64,000 nucleotides of DNA. Origin: Alphaproteobacteria bacterium (GTDB taxonomy: Bacteria > Pseudomonadota > Alphaproteobacteria > Rhizobiales > Beijerinckiaceae). The stretch covers positions 1-64,000 of the forward strand of contig JAJPHH010000202.1 of the NCBI GenBank assembly GCA_021325385.1. Direction: 5' to 3'. Position numbers and translations under genes: made by a program. Below are positions 36,156 through 45,350 of the stretch, piece after piece. Every line of letters begins with the position of its first letter. Within the stretch, counting starts at the first letter, position 1. The notes beneath the pieces were generated by a model. That model did not search any database and had not been told where the DNA came from. It worked only from the letters and a program-made list of their open reading frames with translations.

Positions 36156-37171
36156 GGCTGTCCGGACGAAGCGCCTTGCTGACAGCCCTACGCTGGACGG
36201 CGAAAGCGCTGGCGGCCGGGCTGCTTCTCGTCGTCTTTCTGGGCGGCGCATGCCGAATGGCGGCGGCTTGGCGCGAGAGCGAAGGCGCGGAGCCGCCGGC
36301 CGACGGACGGCTCGTCAAGACGGCGGACGGCGATATCTTCGTCGAGGCGCGCGGGCCGGATGGCGGCGCGCCTGTGCTGTTCGTGCATGGAACGGCCGCC
36401 TGGAGCGGTTTTTGGCTGGCGGTCGCCGACGAGCTTGGCCGGCAAGGCTATCGCGCCGTGGCGATCGATTTGCCGCCTTTCGGCTTTTCCAGCCGCAGCG
36501 CGGCCGGCGCCTATTCGCGCCGCGATCAGGCCGAGCGCATCGCCAGCCTCATTGCGGCGCTCGGCCTCGATCGCCCGATCATCGTCGGCCATTCCTTCGG
36601 CGCCGGCCCGGTCGTCGAGGCGGCGATGCGCCACCGCGAGCGGTTTCGTGGCGTCGTCCTCGTCGACGGCGCGCTCGGTCTGCCGGCGGAAGGAGACGCC
36701 TATCCGCCAGACCGTAAACTTGTCCGCATGCTGATCGAACAGCCGATCGTCGCCGAACCGCTGGTCGCGGCGACGATGACCAATCCCTGGCTAACCCGCC
36801 GACTGCTCGCCGGGCTGCTTTACAAGAAAGAGGCTGCAAGCGAGGCGGAGGCCGACATTTTGCGCAAGCCCTTCTCTCGCGCCGGGGCCACCGCGGCCTA
36901 TGCGCGCTGGCTGCCGAGCCTGCTCTTTGCGGACGGTGCGGCGATGAGCGCCGCGCCGGAGAATTACGCCAGGCTCGCCCTGCCGGTCGCATTGATCTGG
37001 GGCCGTCAGGACGCCGTCACGCCGCTGGCGCAGGGCGAGCGCCTGCAGCGCCTCGTCCCCGGCTCGACGCTCGATATTATCGAGGGCGTCGGCCATATCC
37101 CGCATATCGAAGACGAACCGGCTTTTCTCGCGACGTTAACGAAAAGATTGAAGGAGATAGTCGCGCCTTAG
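36152..37171 (+). CDS. membrane-anchored alpha/beta hydrolase
   Basis: 339 residues. The start TTG at 36152 overlaps the preceding stop (TTGA), so translation is probably coupled. A membrane helix (ALAAGLLLVVFLGGACRMA) precedes the hydrolase domain with oxyanion motif FVHGTAAWSGFW, nucleophile elbow VGHSFGAGPVVEA (serine in GHSFG), acid in WGRQDAVTP and catalytic histidine GVGHIPHIEDEPAFL. It should act as an esterase or lipase-like enzyme on the periplasmic side or at the membrane. Its close linkage to the AIM24-like gene suggests a membrane-lipid role, but that is an inference. Confidence 0.82.
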   Translation: MRLSGRSALLTALRWTAKALAAGLLLVVFLGGACRMAAAWRESEGAEPPADGRLVKTADGDIFVEARGPDGGAPVLFVHGTAAWSGFWLAVADELGRQGYRAVAIDLPPFGFSSRSAAGAYSRRDQAERIASLIAALGLDRPIIVGHSFGAGPVVEAAMRHRERFRGVVLVDGALGLPAEGDAYPPDRKLVRMLIEQPIVAEPLVAATMTNPWLTRRLLAGLLYKKEAASEAEADILRKPFSRAGATAAYARWLPSLLFADGAAMSAAPENYARLALPVALIWGRQDAVTPLAQGERLQRLVPGSTLDIIEGVGHIPHIEDEPAFLATLTKRLKEIVAP

Positions 37172-37276
37172 CGCGCTTTCGTCTTTGTACCTCTGGACGC
37201 GTTCATATCCGCTTTCGCTTCATTGGCGTGAGCGACGCTTTCCTCTAAGCTTCGACCTTCCTTGGGGGCTCCTCGC

Positions 37277-38728
37277 TTGCCGCGTTTGACGCCGACTCGC
37301 CGCGCCTTTCTGGCCTCGGGCCTCGCCGCGGCGGCGGCGCGCCCGCTCGAGGCGCGCGCCGCCGGCGAGCGCGTCGTCATGAACGACGCCAGCCGCCTCA
37401 ATCCGACCCCGGTCGCCAAACATTGGCGGCCGGCGAGCGACCCAGCCGGCGCTTATGTCGAGGCGCTGCGGGCCGAATTGAAGGACGCGGCGGCTTCCGG
37501 CCGCCGCGTCGCTGTCGGCGCGGCGCGCCATTCGATGGGCGGCCAGAGCCTGCCGCGCGATGGGACCGCGATCACATTCGACAGGCCCTGGTTCGACATC
37601 GATACGGCGAATTCGCTCTACCGGGTCTCGGCCGGGGCGCGCTGGGCCGAAATCATCGCCAAGCTCGATCCGCTCGGCTTCTCGCCGAAAGTCATGCAAT
37701 CGAACAACGATTTCGGCGTCGCCAGCACGTTCTGCATCAACGCGCATGGTTGGCCTGTTCCCTTCGGGCCTTTCGGCTCGACCGTGCGGGCGCTCCGCCT
37801 GATGCTCGCCGACGGCTCGATCGTCGAATGCTCGCGCGAGAAGAACGCCGAGTTGTTTTCGCTCGCCATGGGCGGCTACGGCCTGTTCGGGATCATTCTC
37901 GATCTCGATGTCGAGATGGCGAAGAACGTCCTGCTCGCGCCGACTTTCGAGATCATGCCGGCGGAAGCCTTCGCCGACCGCTTCATCGCCGTGGCGGAGA
38001 AGGATCCGTCCGTTCTCATGGCCTATGGCCGGCTATCCGTCGCCCGGGCGACGTTCTTCGACCAAGCGCTGATGATCACCTATCGCGCCGCCGCCGAGCA
38101 GCCCGCCATCTTGCCGGCCGCGACAAACGGAGGAGCGCTAACTTGGCTGCTCAACGATATCTACCGAGAGCAGATCGGCAGCGAAGCGGCCAAGCGGGCG
38201 CGTTGGTACGCCGAGACGCGGGTCAATCCCAATCTTGGCTCGGGCGTCGCCACCCGCAACAGCCTGATGAACGAGCCGGTGTCGAACCTGCGCAATCCCT
38301 ATCGCGCGCGAACCGACATCCTGCACGAATATTTCGCGCCGCCGGACCGCTTCCGCGAGTTTCTCGCGGCTTGCCGCGAGATCATTCCGCCGGCCAAAGC
38401 GGAGTTCCTCAATGTCACGCTCCGCTATGTGGCGGCCGACGAGACCGCATTGATGGCCTTTGCGCCCAAAGCCCGCATCGCGGCGGTCATGTCGTTCTCG
38501 CAGGAAATGTCGCCGGAGGGCGAAGTCGACATGATCGAAACAACCGAGCGGCTCATCGACCGGGTCGTCGCGCTGGGCGGCGCGTTTTACCTGCCCTATC
38601 GCCTGCATGCGCGGCGCGATCAGATCGAGAAGGCCTATCCGAATGTCGCTCGCTTCATCGAGCGCAAACGCGTTTACGACCCGAAGCTGCTTTTCCGCAA
38701 TACGATGTGGGACGTCTATTTCGGATGA
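37277..38728 (+). CDS. Tat-exported FAD-linked oxidoreductase (VAO/PCMH family)
   Basis: About 483 residues. A twin-arginine signal (TPTRRAFLASGLAAAAARPL) directs the folded, flavin-loaded enzyme to the periplasm. The FAD-binding PCMH fold shows AVGAARHSMGGQSLP, WAEIIAKLDPLGFSPKVMQS and DFGVASTFCINAHGW. The C-terminal part ends YDPKLLFRNTMWDVYFG, like sugar-lactone or alcohol oxidases. TTG 37277 is preferred because TGGGGGCT lies before it; TTG 37262 is possible. The stop overlaps the next start (ATGA). The electron acceptor and substrate are unknown; the three genes that follow are plausible membrane partners. Confidence 0.8.
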   Translation: MPRLTPTRRAFLASGLAAAAARPLEARAAGERVVMNDASRLNPTPVAKHWRPASDPAGAYVEALRAELKDAAASGRRVAVGAARHSMGGQSLPRDGTAITFDRPWFDIDTANSLYRVSAGARWAEIIAKLDPLGFSPKVMQSNNDFGVASTFCINAHGWPVPFGPFGSTVRALRLMLADGSIVECSREKNAELFSLAMGGYGLFGIILDLDVEMAKNVLLAPTFEIMPAEAFADRFIAVAEKDPSVLMAYGRLSVARATFFDQALMITYRAAAEQPAILPAATNGGALTWLLNDIYREQIGSEAAKRARWYAETRVNPNLGSGVATRNSLMNEPVSNLRNPYRARTDILHEYFAPPDRFREFLAACREIIPPAKAEFLNVTLRYVAADETALMAFAPKARIAAVMSFSQEMSPEGEVDMIETTERLIDRVVALGGAFYLPYRLHARRDQIEKAYPNVARFIERKRVYDPKLLFRNTMWDVYFG

Positions 38729-39153
38729 GGCCCTTCATGAATCTGCGCCTGGCCGCCCTCCTTCTCGCTTTCGCCCTGCTCTTCGCCGCGACGACGGATT
38801 ACATCCCGGCCTTCGCCGATCAGGACGGCCGGGTGTTCGGATTATTCAAGCTCGACATTTACAAGGACGCGCTGCACGTCGCCTCGGGCCTCTGGGCCGC
38901 GATCGCGGCGCTGATCTCGCGCCGCGCGGCGCTTCTGTTTCTGCGCATTTTCGGCACGCTCTATTTCCTCGACGGGGTCACGGGCGTTTTCACCGGCTCG
39001 GGCTATCTCGACCTCAGCATCTTCACGCAAGGCGTGCTCGGCAATTCGCCGCTGATCAAGTTTCTCTCCAGCGTCCCGCATCTCGCGCTCGGCCTTTTCG
39101 GCATGGCCATGGGCTGGTTCGGCGAGCCGAAGCCGCGCGGGGCGCTGGCGTGA
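38725..39153 (+). CDS. integral membrane protein of unknown function, coupled to the FAD oxidoreductase
   Basis: 142 residues with about four membrane helices: LAALLLAFALLFAATT, ASGLWAAIAALISRRAALLF, LRIFGTLYFLDGVTGVF and FLSSVPHLALGLFGMAMGWF. The arrangement (GxxYFxDGVTGVFTGSGYLD) resembles small DUF4383-like membrane proteins. ATG 38725 overlaps the preceding TGA by 4 nt and the next start GTG overlaps this TGA, so three genes are translationally linked. It could hold the exported oxidoreductase or a cofactor at the membrane; no catalytic motif is seen. Confidence 0.65.
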   Translation: MRPFMNLRLAALLLAFALLFAATTDYIPAFADQDGRVFGLFKLDIYKDALHVASGLWAAIAALISRRAALLFLRIFGTLYFLDGVTGVFTGSGYLDLSIFTQGVLGNSPLIKFLSSVPHLALGLFGMAMGWFGEPKPRGALA

Positions 39154-40247
39154 GGCGATCGCGACTCGTCCGAATCTTACGCGGCCTCGGCGTCGCGCTC
39201 GTCGCGCTGGCGGCGTTGGCTGCGACGCCGGTCGTCTATGTCGAGGCGCGTTGCGGGCCGCCCGGCGCGCCGGCCGCCGAATATAGCCCGTTCACGGTCG
39301 CCGAAGCCGATTATCGCCGCGCGGAAGGCGATTCCTATCTGACCTATCCCGAATGGTACATTGTCCACGCCTATGCCGACCTTGCCGGCGTGACCCGTCA
39401 ATCTTCCGAATCGAGCTTCGATTATCTGAGCAGCGCCGCAGGGTTCTGGAAGAGCTTTTGCCGCGCCACGATAGCGGCCGGCAAGGTCGGGCCGGTGACG
39501 GCGGAGCAGAAGACCACGAACTACATTATCGGCTTGAGCTTCACCGGCGAGATGGCGGTCATCGGCGCCTACGAGCGCACGATCGGCGCGCTCACCGCCT
39601 GGTTGCGCGGTCCGCGGCGCACGGCCGAGGACGAATTCGCGCTGAGCGTCGCGGACGATTACGCCGCCTTCCTGCAACAAACGCCGTGGTACCGCTATCC
39701 GTTCTTTCCGACCTTGGCGCGATTTTGGCGGGAGACGCCGTTTGGCGGCGGCAATGTCGTGCGCAGCGCGGAGCGGCGCTTGGCGCTCACGCTCGAATAT
39801 GGCGGCAAGGGCCTCTATGCGATCCCGATCGGCGCGCTGGCCGGCGTTTCGCCGGCGGATCTGACGATCCGCAGTGTCGTCAGCCGGCTCGACGACGACG
39901 ACCTTGCCGCCGATCCCCGCATCAAGAAATTGCGCGATCTCGACGATCGCTCGACCTTGATCGAAACGCCGCGCTACCAGGAATTTACCGACATCGCCCG
40001 CCGCCTCGGCGCGCGCGGCCGCTATTTTTTTGAAATCGCCGGCAATCAGCGTATCCTGACGACGATCCTCGCGCCGGAAAACGCGACGATCATGACGCCA
40101 AACGCGGAAAAGCTGTTCGTCATTTCCCTGCAGTCGCGCCCGGGCTGGCGCCGCATCGGGCTCGATACGAAAGTGAGAGAACTGGCGAATCAGATCGGCT
40201 TCGTCGAGAAGCAGGGCGCCGAGTTCGAACATGCGTACGACTATTGA
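39150..40247 (+). CDS. membrane-anchored periplasmic protein of unknown function
   Basis: 365 residues from GTG 39150, overlapping the previous stop (GTGA). An N-terminal anchor or signal (LRGLGVALVALAALAATPVVYVEA) precedes a soluble domain with the distinctive block DSYLTYPEWYIVHAYADLAG, later FTGEMAVIGAYERTIGALTA, QTPWYRYPFFPTLARFW and QRILTTILAPENA. No known fold or enzyme motif is recognised. The conserved Y/W-rich YPEWYIV region hints at ligand binding or protein contact. It belongs to the same overlapping run as the FAD oxidoreductase. Confidence 0.62.
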   Translation: MRRSRLVRILRGLGVALVALAALAATPVVYVEARCGPPGAPAAEYSPFTVAEADYRRAEGDSYLTYPEWYIVHAYADLAGVTRQSSESSFDYLSSAAGFWKSFCRATIAAGKVGPVTAEQKTTNYIIGLSFTGEMAVIGAYERTIGALTAWLRGPRRTAEDEFALSVADDYAAFLQQTPWYRYPFFPTLARFWRETPFGGGNVVRSAERRLALTLEYGGKGLYAIPIGALAGVSPADLTIRSVVSRLDDDDLAADPRIKKLRDLDDRSTLIETPRYQEFTDIARRLGARGRYFFEIAGNQRILTTILAPENATIMTPNAEKLFVISLQSRPGWRRIGLDTKVRELANQIGFVEKQGAEFEHAYDY

Positions 40248-40539
40248 GTTTTCGAACGAAGCGCGACGCCTCGTCCTCGGCGCCGGCGTGGCGCTGTTCG
40301 CCTGGTTCGGCGGCATGGCGGCGCTCGTCTTCTTCGTCCAGCCGAGAGCTTTGATCGCGTTCGGGCCGCGCGCTCAGCTTATCGCCGCGGCCGTCGGCGC
40401 CGACGCATCGATCGTCGCGATCGGCGAAGGCTTTGTCGCCGCCAGCGCCGATCGCGGCGGCCTCGCCCGGCGGCTCTATGCCGGCGGCGCCTGGTTCGTG
40501 TGGCCCGCTTTGCCGCCAAGCTGCGGACGCGCCAAGTAA
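40231..40539 (+). CDS. small membrane protein, end of the FAD-oxidoreductase operon
   Basis: 102 residues; its ATG lies inside the last codons of the preceding gene (17-bp overlap). Hydrophobic stretches are GAGVALFAWFGGMAALVFFV (helix 1), AQLIAAAVGADASIVAIGEG (weaker) and RLYAGGAWFVWPALPP. It ends in a short polar tail. No family is recognised. The overlap makes it part of the same transcription and translation unit; a hairpin follows. Confidence 0.58.
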   Translation: MRTTIEFSNEARRLVLGAGVALFAWFGGMAALVFFVQPRALIAFGPRAQLIAAAVGADASIVAIGEGFVAASADRGGLARRLYAGGAWFVWPALPPSCGRAK

Positions 40540-40551
40540 GACGCGAACCTT

Positions 40552-40578
40552 CGGCGGCGTATGCCGCTCACGCCGCCG
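40552..40578. terminator. hairpin between convergent genes
   Basis: CGGCGGCGT and ACGCCGCCG form a perfect 9-bp stem around a 9-nt loop, 12 bp after the last gene of the oxidoreductase run and before the convergent sugar permease. There is no T-run, so it may serve only as a transcription barrier for both directions. Confidence 0.4.
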
Positions 40579-40643
40579 CTCTGATGCTTGCCCTCATCGA
40601 GCAAAAATAGACGCATGAGTCGTTACGGGCCAAGCCTGGCTTC

Positions 40644-41642
40644 TCAACGGCGGCGACGCGTTGTTTGGTCGGCCAGCACGGCCAGGATGACGACAACGCC
40701 GGTCGCGACGAATTGCCAGAACGAGGGCACGTTGAGGAGCGTCAAGCCGTTGCGCAGAGCGCCGAGCGTGAGCGCGCCGACGAGCGAGCCGAGCGGATTG
40801 CCCTCGCCGCCGAACAGGCTTGCGCCGCCGATCACCGCGGCGCCGACGGCCTGCAGCTCGAATCCCGTGCCGCCGATCGGCTCGGCCGCGCCGATACGCG
40901 CCACAAGAATGAGACCGGCCAGGCTCGCCAGGACGCCCGAGAGCGCATAGACGCTGATCTTGACGCGATCGACGTCGACGCCGGAAAGCTTGGCCGCTTC
41001 CTCGTTGCCGCCGACTGCGATGATCTGCTCGCCGAGCGTGGCGAACCGGATCATCAGATAAGCGAGGCCGGCGATCGCGAGCGCGATCAGGACCGGGGTT
41101 GGAACGCCGAGCAATTCGCCGGCGAAGACCGCGCGAAAAGTCCTGTCGATTCCATAGATCGGCTTGCCGTCGGCATAGATCAACGCCGCGCCCCGATAGA
41201 CGCTCATCGTGCCCAAGGTGACGATGAAATCGGGCAATTTGAGCTTCGCCACCAAGGCGCCGTTGATCAGGCCGCAGAGGAAGCCGACGGCGACGCCGGC
41301 GCCGACCCCGACCCAGAGCCCGTGCGGCAGCATGCTGGCGGCGACCATGCTGCTGGCGCCGACAATCGATCCCACCGAAAGGTCGATGCCCCGTGTCATG
41401 ACGACCAGCGTCATGCCGACCGCAATCACCGCATTGATCGAGGATTGCAGCATGATGTCGAGGAGATTGGCGGGCTGGTAGAACGTGCTAGTCAGCGCCG
41501 AAAAGCCGACGAACAAGGCGATACAGCCGAGCGCGACGCCGGCTCGCCGCGCCCACTCTGTCCGCGGCCCGCCTCGATCGGACCGGACGCCGTCCGGGAG
41601 AGCGGCGGCGTTCGTCGTTGCGCCGTTCGCAGTCATGCGCAC
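40644..41642 (-). CDS. rbsC: sugar ABC transporter permease (RbsC type)
   Basis: 332 residues with about eight to ten membrane helices. The motif region NAVIAVGMTLVVMTRGIDLSVGS is the hallmark of the RbsC/AraH/XylH permease family. The EAA-like cytoplasmic loop is in the stretch AVGGNEEAAKLSGVDVDRVK. The partner ATPase overlaps its start by 10 bp, and the binding-protein gene comes first in the transcript, so order is binding protein, ATPase, permease. The symbol is by family; ribose is not shown as substrate. Confidence 0.88.
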   Translation of the reverse strand: MRMTANGATTNAAALPDGVRSDRGGPRTEWARRAGVALGCIALFVGFSALTSTFYQPANLLDIMLQSSINAVIAVGMTLVVMTRGIDLSVGSIVGASSMVAASMLPHGLWVGVGAGVAVGFLCGLINGALVAKLKLPDFIVTLGTMSVYRGAALIYADGKPIYGIDRTFRAVFAGELLGVPTPVLIALAIAGLAYLMIRFATLGEQIIAVGGNEEAAKLSGVDVDRVKISVYALSGVLASLAGLILVARIGAAEPIGGTGFELQAVGAAVIGGASLFGGEGNPLGSLVGALTLGALRNGLTLLNVPSFWQFVATGVVVILAVLADQTTRRRR

Positions 41643-43171
41643 TTCTCCCCTGATGCGAGTCTCATCAATCGCTCTTCGGTCAAGCCCGCCTGATTCGTCA
41701 GAGTCTCCTCCAGGCGGCCCTCGCGCATCACGCCGATGCGGTCGGCCAGCGACAGGAGTTCGGGCAGTTCGGAAGAGATGACGAGAATCGCCGCGCCGCG
41801 GCCGGCGAGCCGGCGCAATAAATCGTGAATCTCGGCCTTGGCGCCGACATCGACGCCGCGGGTCGGCTCGTCAAAAAGAAATATCCGCGCGCCAGAATGG
41901 AGCCAGCGAGCGATCACTACCTTCTGCTGATTGCCGCCGGAAAGCTCGCGCGCCTGTGCATCGGGACGCTTTGGACGAATTCCGAGCTCTTCGATGTAGC
42001 GCTCGATCGCCTTGCGCCGGGCGCCTCGGCGAATGATCCCTCCGTACGAGAACGTCCTCTGGTTGGCGAGCGCGAAATTCTGCTCCACGCTCGTCAATGG
42101 GACGAGCGACTGGCCGCGGCGATCTTCCGGGATCAACGCTATGCCCGCCCGGATCGCCTCGCGAGGATCGCCGATTTCGACGATTTCGCCATTGACGAAA
42201 ATCTTTCCGGCGGTCTTACGGTCGGCGCCGAAGATGCAGCGAACCAGTTCGGTTCGTCCGGAGCCGACCAGCCCAGCGAGTCCGAATATCTCGCCGTTGC
42301 GCAGCGCAAGATTGATCCCGCGCAGAGAGGCGTTCCACAGGTCCTCGACGCGAAGCGCCTCGGTCGCTTCGGCGCTCCTCGCGCCGCTTGGCTGGCGCGC
42401 GAGCTCGGCTGCGAGGGTCCGCCCGGCGATGAGATTGTTGAGTTGGTCCGGCGTGAATTCGTTCTTTTGTCCGGAGGCGACCACGCGGCCGTCGCGCAGC
42501 ACGGTCACGCGGTCGGCGATCGACTGGATTTCGGCCATGCGGTGCGAGATGTAGACGATCGCCTTGCCTGCGCTTTTCAGGCTGCGGATGATCGCGAACA
42601 GGCCCTCCCGCTCGGCCGGCGTGAGGCTCGACGTCGGCTCGTCGAAAGCGACGATGCGTCCGCCGCGCGCAAGCGTTCGCGCGATCTCGACGACCTGCCG
42701 GTCCGCCATGCCGAGGTCGGCGACTTTGGCGCGCTCCGAGAGGTTCGGCGCGATGGGATCGAGGATTCGGCGCGCGGCGGCGCGAAAGTCGCGTCGACGC
42801 GACAGGGACAAGGCGCGCCTCTGGCCGAGGAAGATATTCTGCGCCACGTCGAGTTGCGGCGCGACGCTCGGCTCCTGTCCCACGAGTCCGACGCCCGCGG
42901 CCAAGGCGCTGCGCGGATCGACGATCGACTCGCAGGGACGTCCCTCGATCAGGATCTCGCCGGCGTCAGCCTTGACGACGCCGAAGAGAATTTTCATCAA
43001 CGTCGATTTGCCCGCGCCGTTTTCTCCGAGCAGCGCGTGGACTTCGCCGCCCATCACCTCGAAATCGACTTTCGCCAACGCCTGAACGCCGGCGAACGCT
43101 TTGGCGATTCCGCGGAGCTGAAGCACAGGCGTCGGCCCCGCGCCGGACGGAGCGATGGCCGAGCCTTTCAT
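41633..43171 (-). CDS. rbsA: sugar ABC transporter ATP-binding protein (RbsA type, two ATPase domains)
   Basis: 512 residues. The first domain carries Walker A GENGAGKST and the family Q-loop; its signature is LGMADRQVVEIARTLA and Walker B IVAFDEPTSSLT. The second half has the usual degenerate Walker A (GLVGSGRTELVR) but an intact signature LSGGNQQKVVIARWL and FLFDEPTRGVD. This is the CUT2 class importer, which uses one fused ATPase. It pairs with the RbsC-like permease overlapping by 10 bp. Confidence 0.9.
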   Translation of the reverse strand: MKGSAIAPSGAGPTPVLQLRGIAKAFAGVQALAKVDFEVMGGEVHALLGENGAGKSTLMKILFGVVKADAGEILIEGRPCESIVDPRSALAAGVGLVGQEPSVAPQLDVAQNIFLGQRRALSLSRRRDFRAAARRILDPIAPNLSERAKVADLGMADRQVVEIARTLARGGRIVAFDEPTSSLTPAEREGLFAIIRSLKSAGKAIVYISHRMAEIQSIADRVTVLRDGRVVASGQKNEFTPDQLNNLIAGRTLAAELARQPSGARSAEATEALRVEDLWNASLRGINLALRNGEIFGLAGLVGSGRTELVRCIFGADRKTAGKIFVNGEIVEIGDPREAIRAGIALIPEDRRGQSLVPLTSVEQNFALANQRTFSYGGIIRRGARRKAIERYIEELGIRPKRPDAQARELSGGNQQKVVIARWLHSGARIFLFDEPTRGVDVGAKAEIHDLLRRLAGRGAAILVISSELPELLSLADRIGVMREGRLEETLTNQAGLTEERLMRLASGEKCA

Positions 43172-43183
43172 TTCCGCGCTCGC

Positions 43184-44218
43184 CTACTGGTTCTTGTACG
43201 CGGGAGGATTCTGAAAGTCCTTGACGTTGGCCGCGTCGATCACGGCCTGGGGCGAGACGACCCAGGGCGGGACAGGTTGGCAGGCGATGAGGCGCAACGC
43301 CATTTGCACGCCGAGAACGCCCTCGTCATAGGGGAACTCCGCGACCGTCGCCTTCATCTCGTTGCTGGCGATCGACTTCTTCGCTTCCGGAATGCCGTCC
43401 GTGCCGATGACCGCAATCTGCCCGGTTTTATGAGCGGCGCTGACCGCTTCGAACACGCCGAACGCCATGCCGTCGTTATTCGCGTAGATTCCGATCAGAT
43501 CGGGATGCTCGCGAAGAATATTCGAGGTCGCGTTCATCGCCGTCAGCCGATCCCAATCGCCCGGCTGGCTCGCGACAAGCTGGAGATTCGGATATTTCTT
43601 CACCGTTTCGGTGAAGCCCTGAATGCGCTTGCGCGCATTGGGTGAGCCGGCTTGGCCTTCGATTTGAGCGATCTTGCCGCCATCGGCGTAAAGCTTGTGC
43701 AGGTACTCGGCGGCTTTTGCGCCGATCGCCGTCTGGTCGGTGCCGACATAGACGCTTGCGCCGTCGGTACGCGCGTCATCGATGATGATTGTCGGGATAT
43801 TGGCCGCCTTGGCGGCTTCGATCGCGGGAACGAGATCCGAATCGGATTGCGGCGAGAGGAGCAGCGCGTCCGGTTTCTTCGACAGGATCGTCTGCGCCAG
43901 ATTGAGCTGCTCGACAAGCGAGGACTCGTCCTTTGCGGCTCGAATATCGACCGAAATCTTGTACTTGCCGGCTTCGGCCTGGATGCCGCTGGCGACGTCC
44001 TGCCAGAACTCGTTGATCAGGGTCTTGGCGACATAGGCGAAATGAAGCGGCTTGGCCGGCGCCGGAATCGGCCCGAATTTCGCCTCGACGTCGGTCGACT
44101 CGATCCGGTCCATCGCGCTCGCCGGGTAGGCGCTGCACGAACCGGCCGCCTGCGCCCCGCCCGCTAAAGCGATTGCGACGGCGCTCGCCGAAGCGAACAA
44201 TGCGAGCTTTCTGATCAT
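43184..44218 (-). CDS. rbsB: sugar ABC transporter substrate-binding protein (RbsB/type I, CUT2)
   Basis: 344 residues. Signal peptide MIRKLALFASASAVAIALAG-GAQA; the mature protein starts with SCSAYPASAMDRIE and has the sugar-binding folds KPLHFAYVAKTLINEFWQDV, KPDALLLSPQSDSDLVPAIE, KAANIPTIIIDDARTDGASV and GIYANNDGMAFG. GGGAGGAGCCG precedes ATG 44218. First gene of the leftward transporter unit, 175 bp from the divergent LysR regulator. The ligand could be any pentose, hexose or polyol. Confidence 0.87.
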   Translation of the reverse strand: MIRKLALFASASAVAIALAGGAQAAGSCSAYPASAMDRIESTDVEAKFGPIPAPAKPLHFAYVAKTLINEFWQDVASGIQAEAGKYKISVDIRAAKDESSLVEQLNLAQTILSKKPDALLLSPQSDSDLVPAIEAAKAANIPTIIIDDARTDGASVYVGTDQTAIGAKAAEYLHKLYADGGKIAQIEGQAGSPNARKRIQGFTETVKKYPNLQLVASQPGDWDRLTAMNATSNILREHPDLIGIYANNDGMAFGVFEAVSAAHKTGQIAVIGTDGIPEAKKSIASNEMKATVAEFPYDEGVLGVQMALRLIACQPVPPWVVSPQAVIDAANVKDFQNPPAYKNQ

Positions 44219-44393
44219 CGGCTCCTCCCTACGCATAGCCGCGCTGGGCGGCTCGAGACATTCCTCGCCGCAACCGGATCGGCGAGTTGGAGCGTCGCTC
44301 CGCTCCTTGTCGGTCAAAAAGCTAGGGGGGCTGTTCGTGAAGGACAATCCAGATTAATTTGCTGATCATGTAGTTGCGCTTAAAGGTTTACGA
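44219..44393. promoter_or_regulatory. divergent control region between rbsB and lysR
   Basis: The 175-bp gap drives transcription both ways. The half nearest lysR is AT-richer (GATTAATTTGCTGATCATGT at 44353-44372) and is the likely place for LysR binding. It also contains TTGCTGATCATG-like imperfect symmetry. No firm -35/-10 could be assigned. Confidence 0.45.
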
Positions 44394-45338
44394 ATGGCGG
44401 TTCCGCTGCGCGCCATTGGCGTTTTTCATGCCGTCGCCCGTTCAGCGAGTATTTCGAAAGCTGCGGGCGATCTCGGCGTCACGCCTTCGGCGGTCAGCCA
44501 ACAAATTCATTCGCTCGAAGCCCTGCTCGGAACATCGCTTCTGGTGAAAGCAGGACGGCGGATCAAGCTGACCGAAGCCGGCGAGCGCTACTTCGATATG
44601 ATCGCCGACCAGATGGAGCGGATTGTCGAAGCGACCGATCGGCTGCGCGGCCATCACGCGGTGACGGTGCTGACCGTCCGGATCACGCCGACGCTGGCGA
44701 CGAAGTGGCTTCTGCCTCGCCTCTCGACTTTCGTCGAGCGCCATCCGCACTTCGAAATACGCCTCGATGGGACGAACGAGCCCACGGATTTCGGCCGCGA
44801 GGACGTACATGTCGAAATCCGACACGGCACCGGGCAATGGCGCGGCCTCTACGTGGAAGGGCTGGCCGAAGAGCGGTTCTTTCCCGTTTGTTCGCCCGCT
44901 TACGCCAAAGCGGCGAGCTTGTCCGCCGAAGCGCTGCTCGATCACAGGCTCATTCATTCGGTGAAAGCCCAGGTGCAATGGCCCGCTTGGTTCAAGGCCG
45001 TCGGAATCGCTCCCGACCGGCGCTGGCGACGGGTGCTGTTCGATCGATCGCATATGGCGATCGACGCCGCGGTCGGCGGCATGGGGATCGCTCTCGAAAG
45101 CGATCTGATGATGGCGCGAGAGTTGCGCGACGGAGCGCTGATCTGTCCCGTCGCCCGTGCGCATGAAGTTCCGATCGTCACTCAGTGGATTGTTTGCCCT
45201 CACGATCATTTGCGTCACGCCAAGGTGCGCGCCTTCATCGATTGGGTTCGCGAGGAGCGCGATCGGTGGGCGGCGTCCGCCGGACGAAAAGCTGCGCGCA
45301 TCCGGCGCGCAAACCGCGCCGGAGAAAGTTTTAGATGA
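44394..45338 (+). CDS. LysR-family transcriptional regulator (GcvA-like)
   Basis: 314 residues. Winged helix-turn-helix at about residues 5-65 (AIGVFHAVARSASISKAAGD, LGVTPSAVSQQIHSLEALLG) and a substrate-binding domain with VRITPTLATKWLLPRLSTFV and HIEIRHGTGQWRG-type strands. The opening PLRAIGVFHAVAR is that of the GcvA/AmpR subgroup. It lies between the divergent transporter operon and the co-directional catabolic genes, so it most likely controls both sets in response to a pathway sugar or intermediate. Confidence 0.87.
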   Translation: MAVPLRAIGVFHAVARSASISKAAGDLGVTPSAVSQQIHSLEALLGTSLLVKAGRRIKLTEAGERYFDMIADQMERIVEATDRLRGHHAVTVLTVRITPTLATKWLLPRLSTFVERHPHFEIRLDGTNEPTDFGREDVHVEIRHGTGQWRGLYVEGLAEERFFPVCSPAYAKAASLSAEALLDHRLIHSVKAQVQWPAWFKAVGIAPDRRWRRVLFDRSHMAIDAAVGGMGIALESDLMMARELRDGALICPVARAHEVPIVTQWIVCPHDHLRHAKVRAFIDWVREERDRWAASAGRKAARIRRANRAGESFR

Positions 45339-45350
45339 CCTAATCAATCG

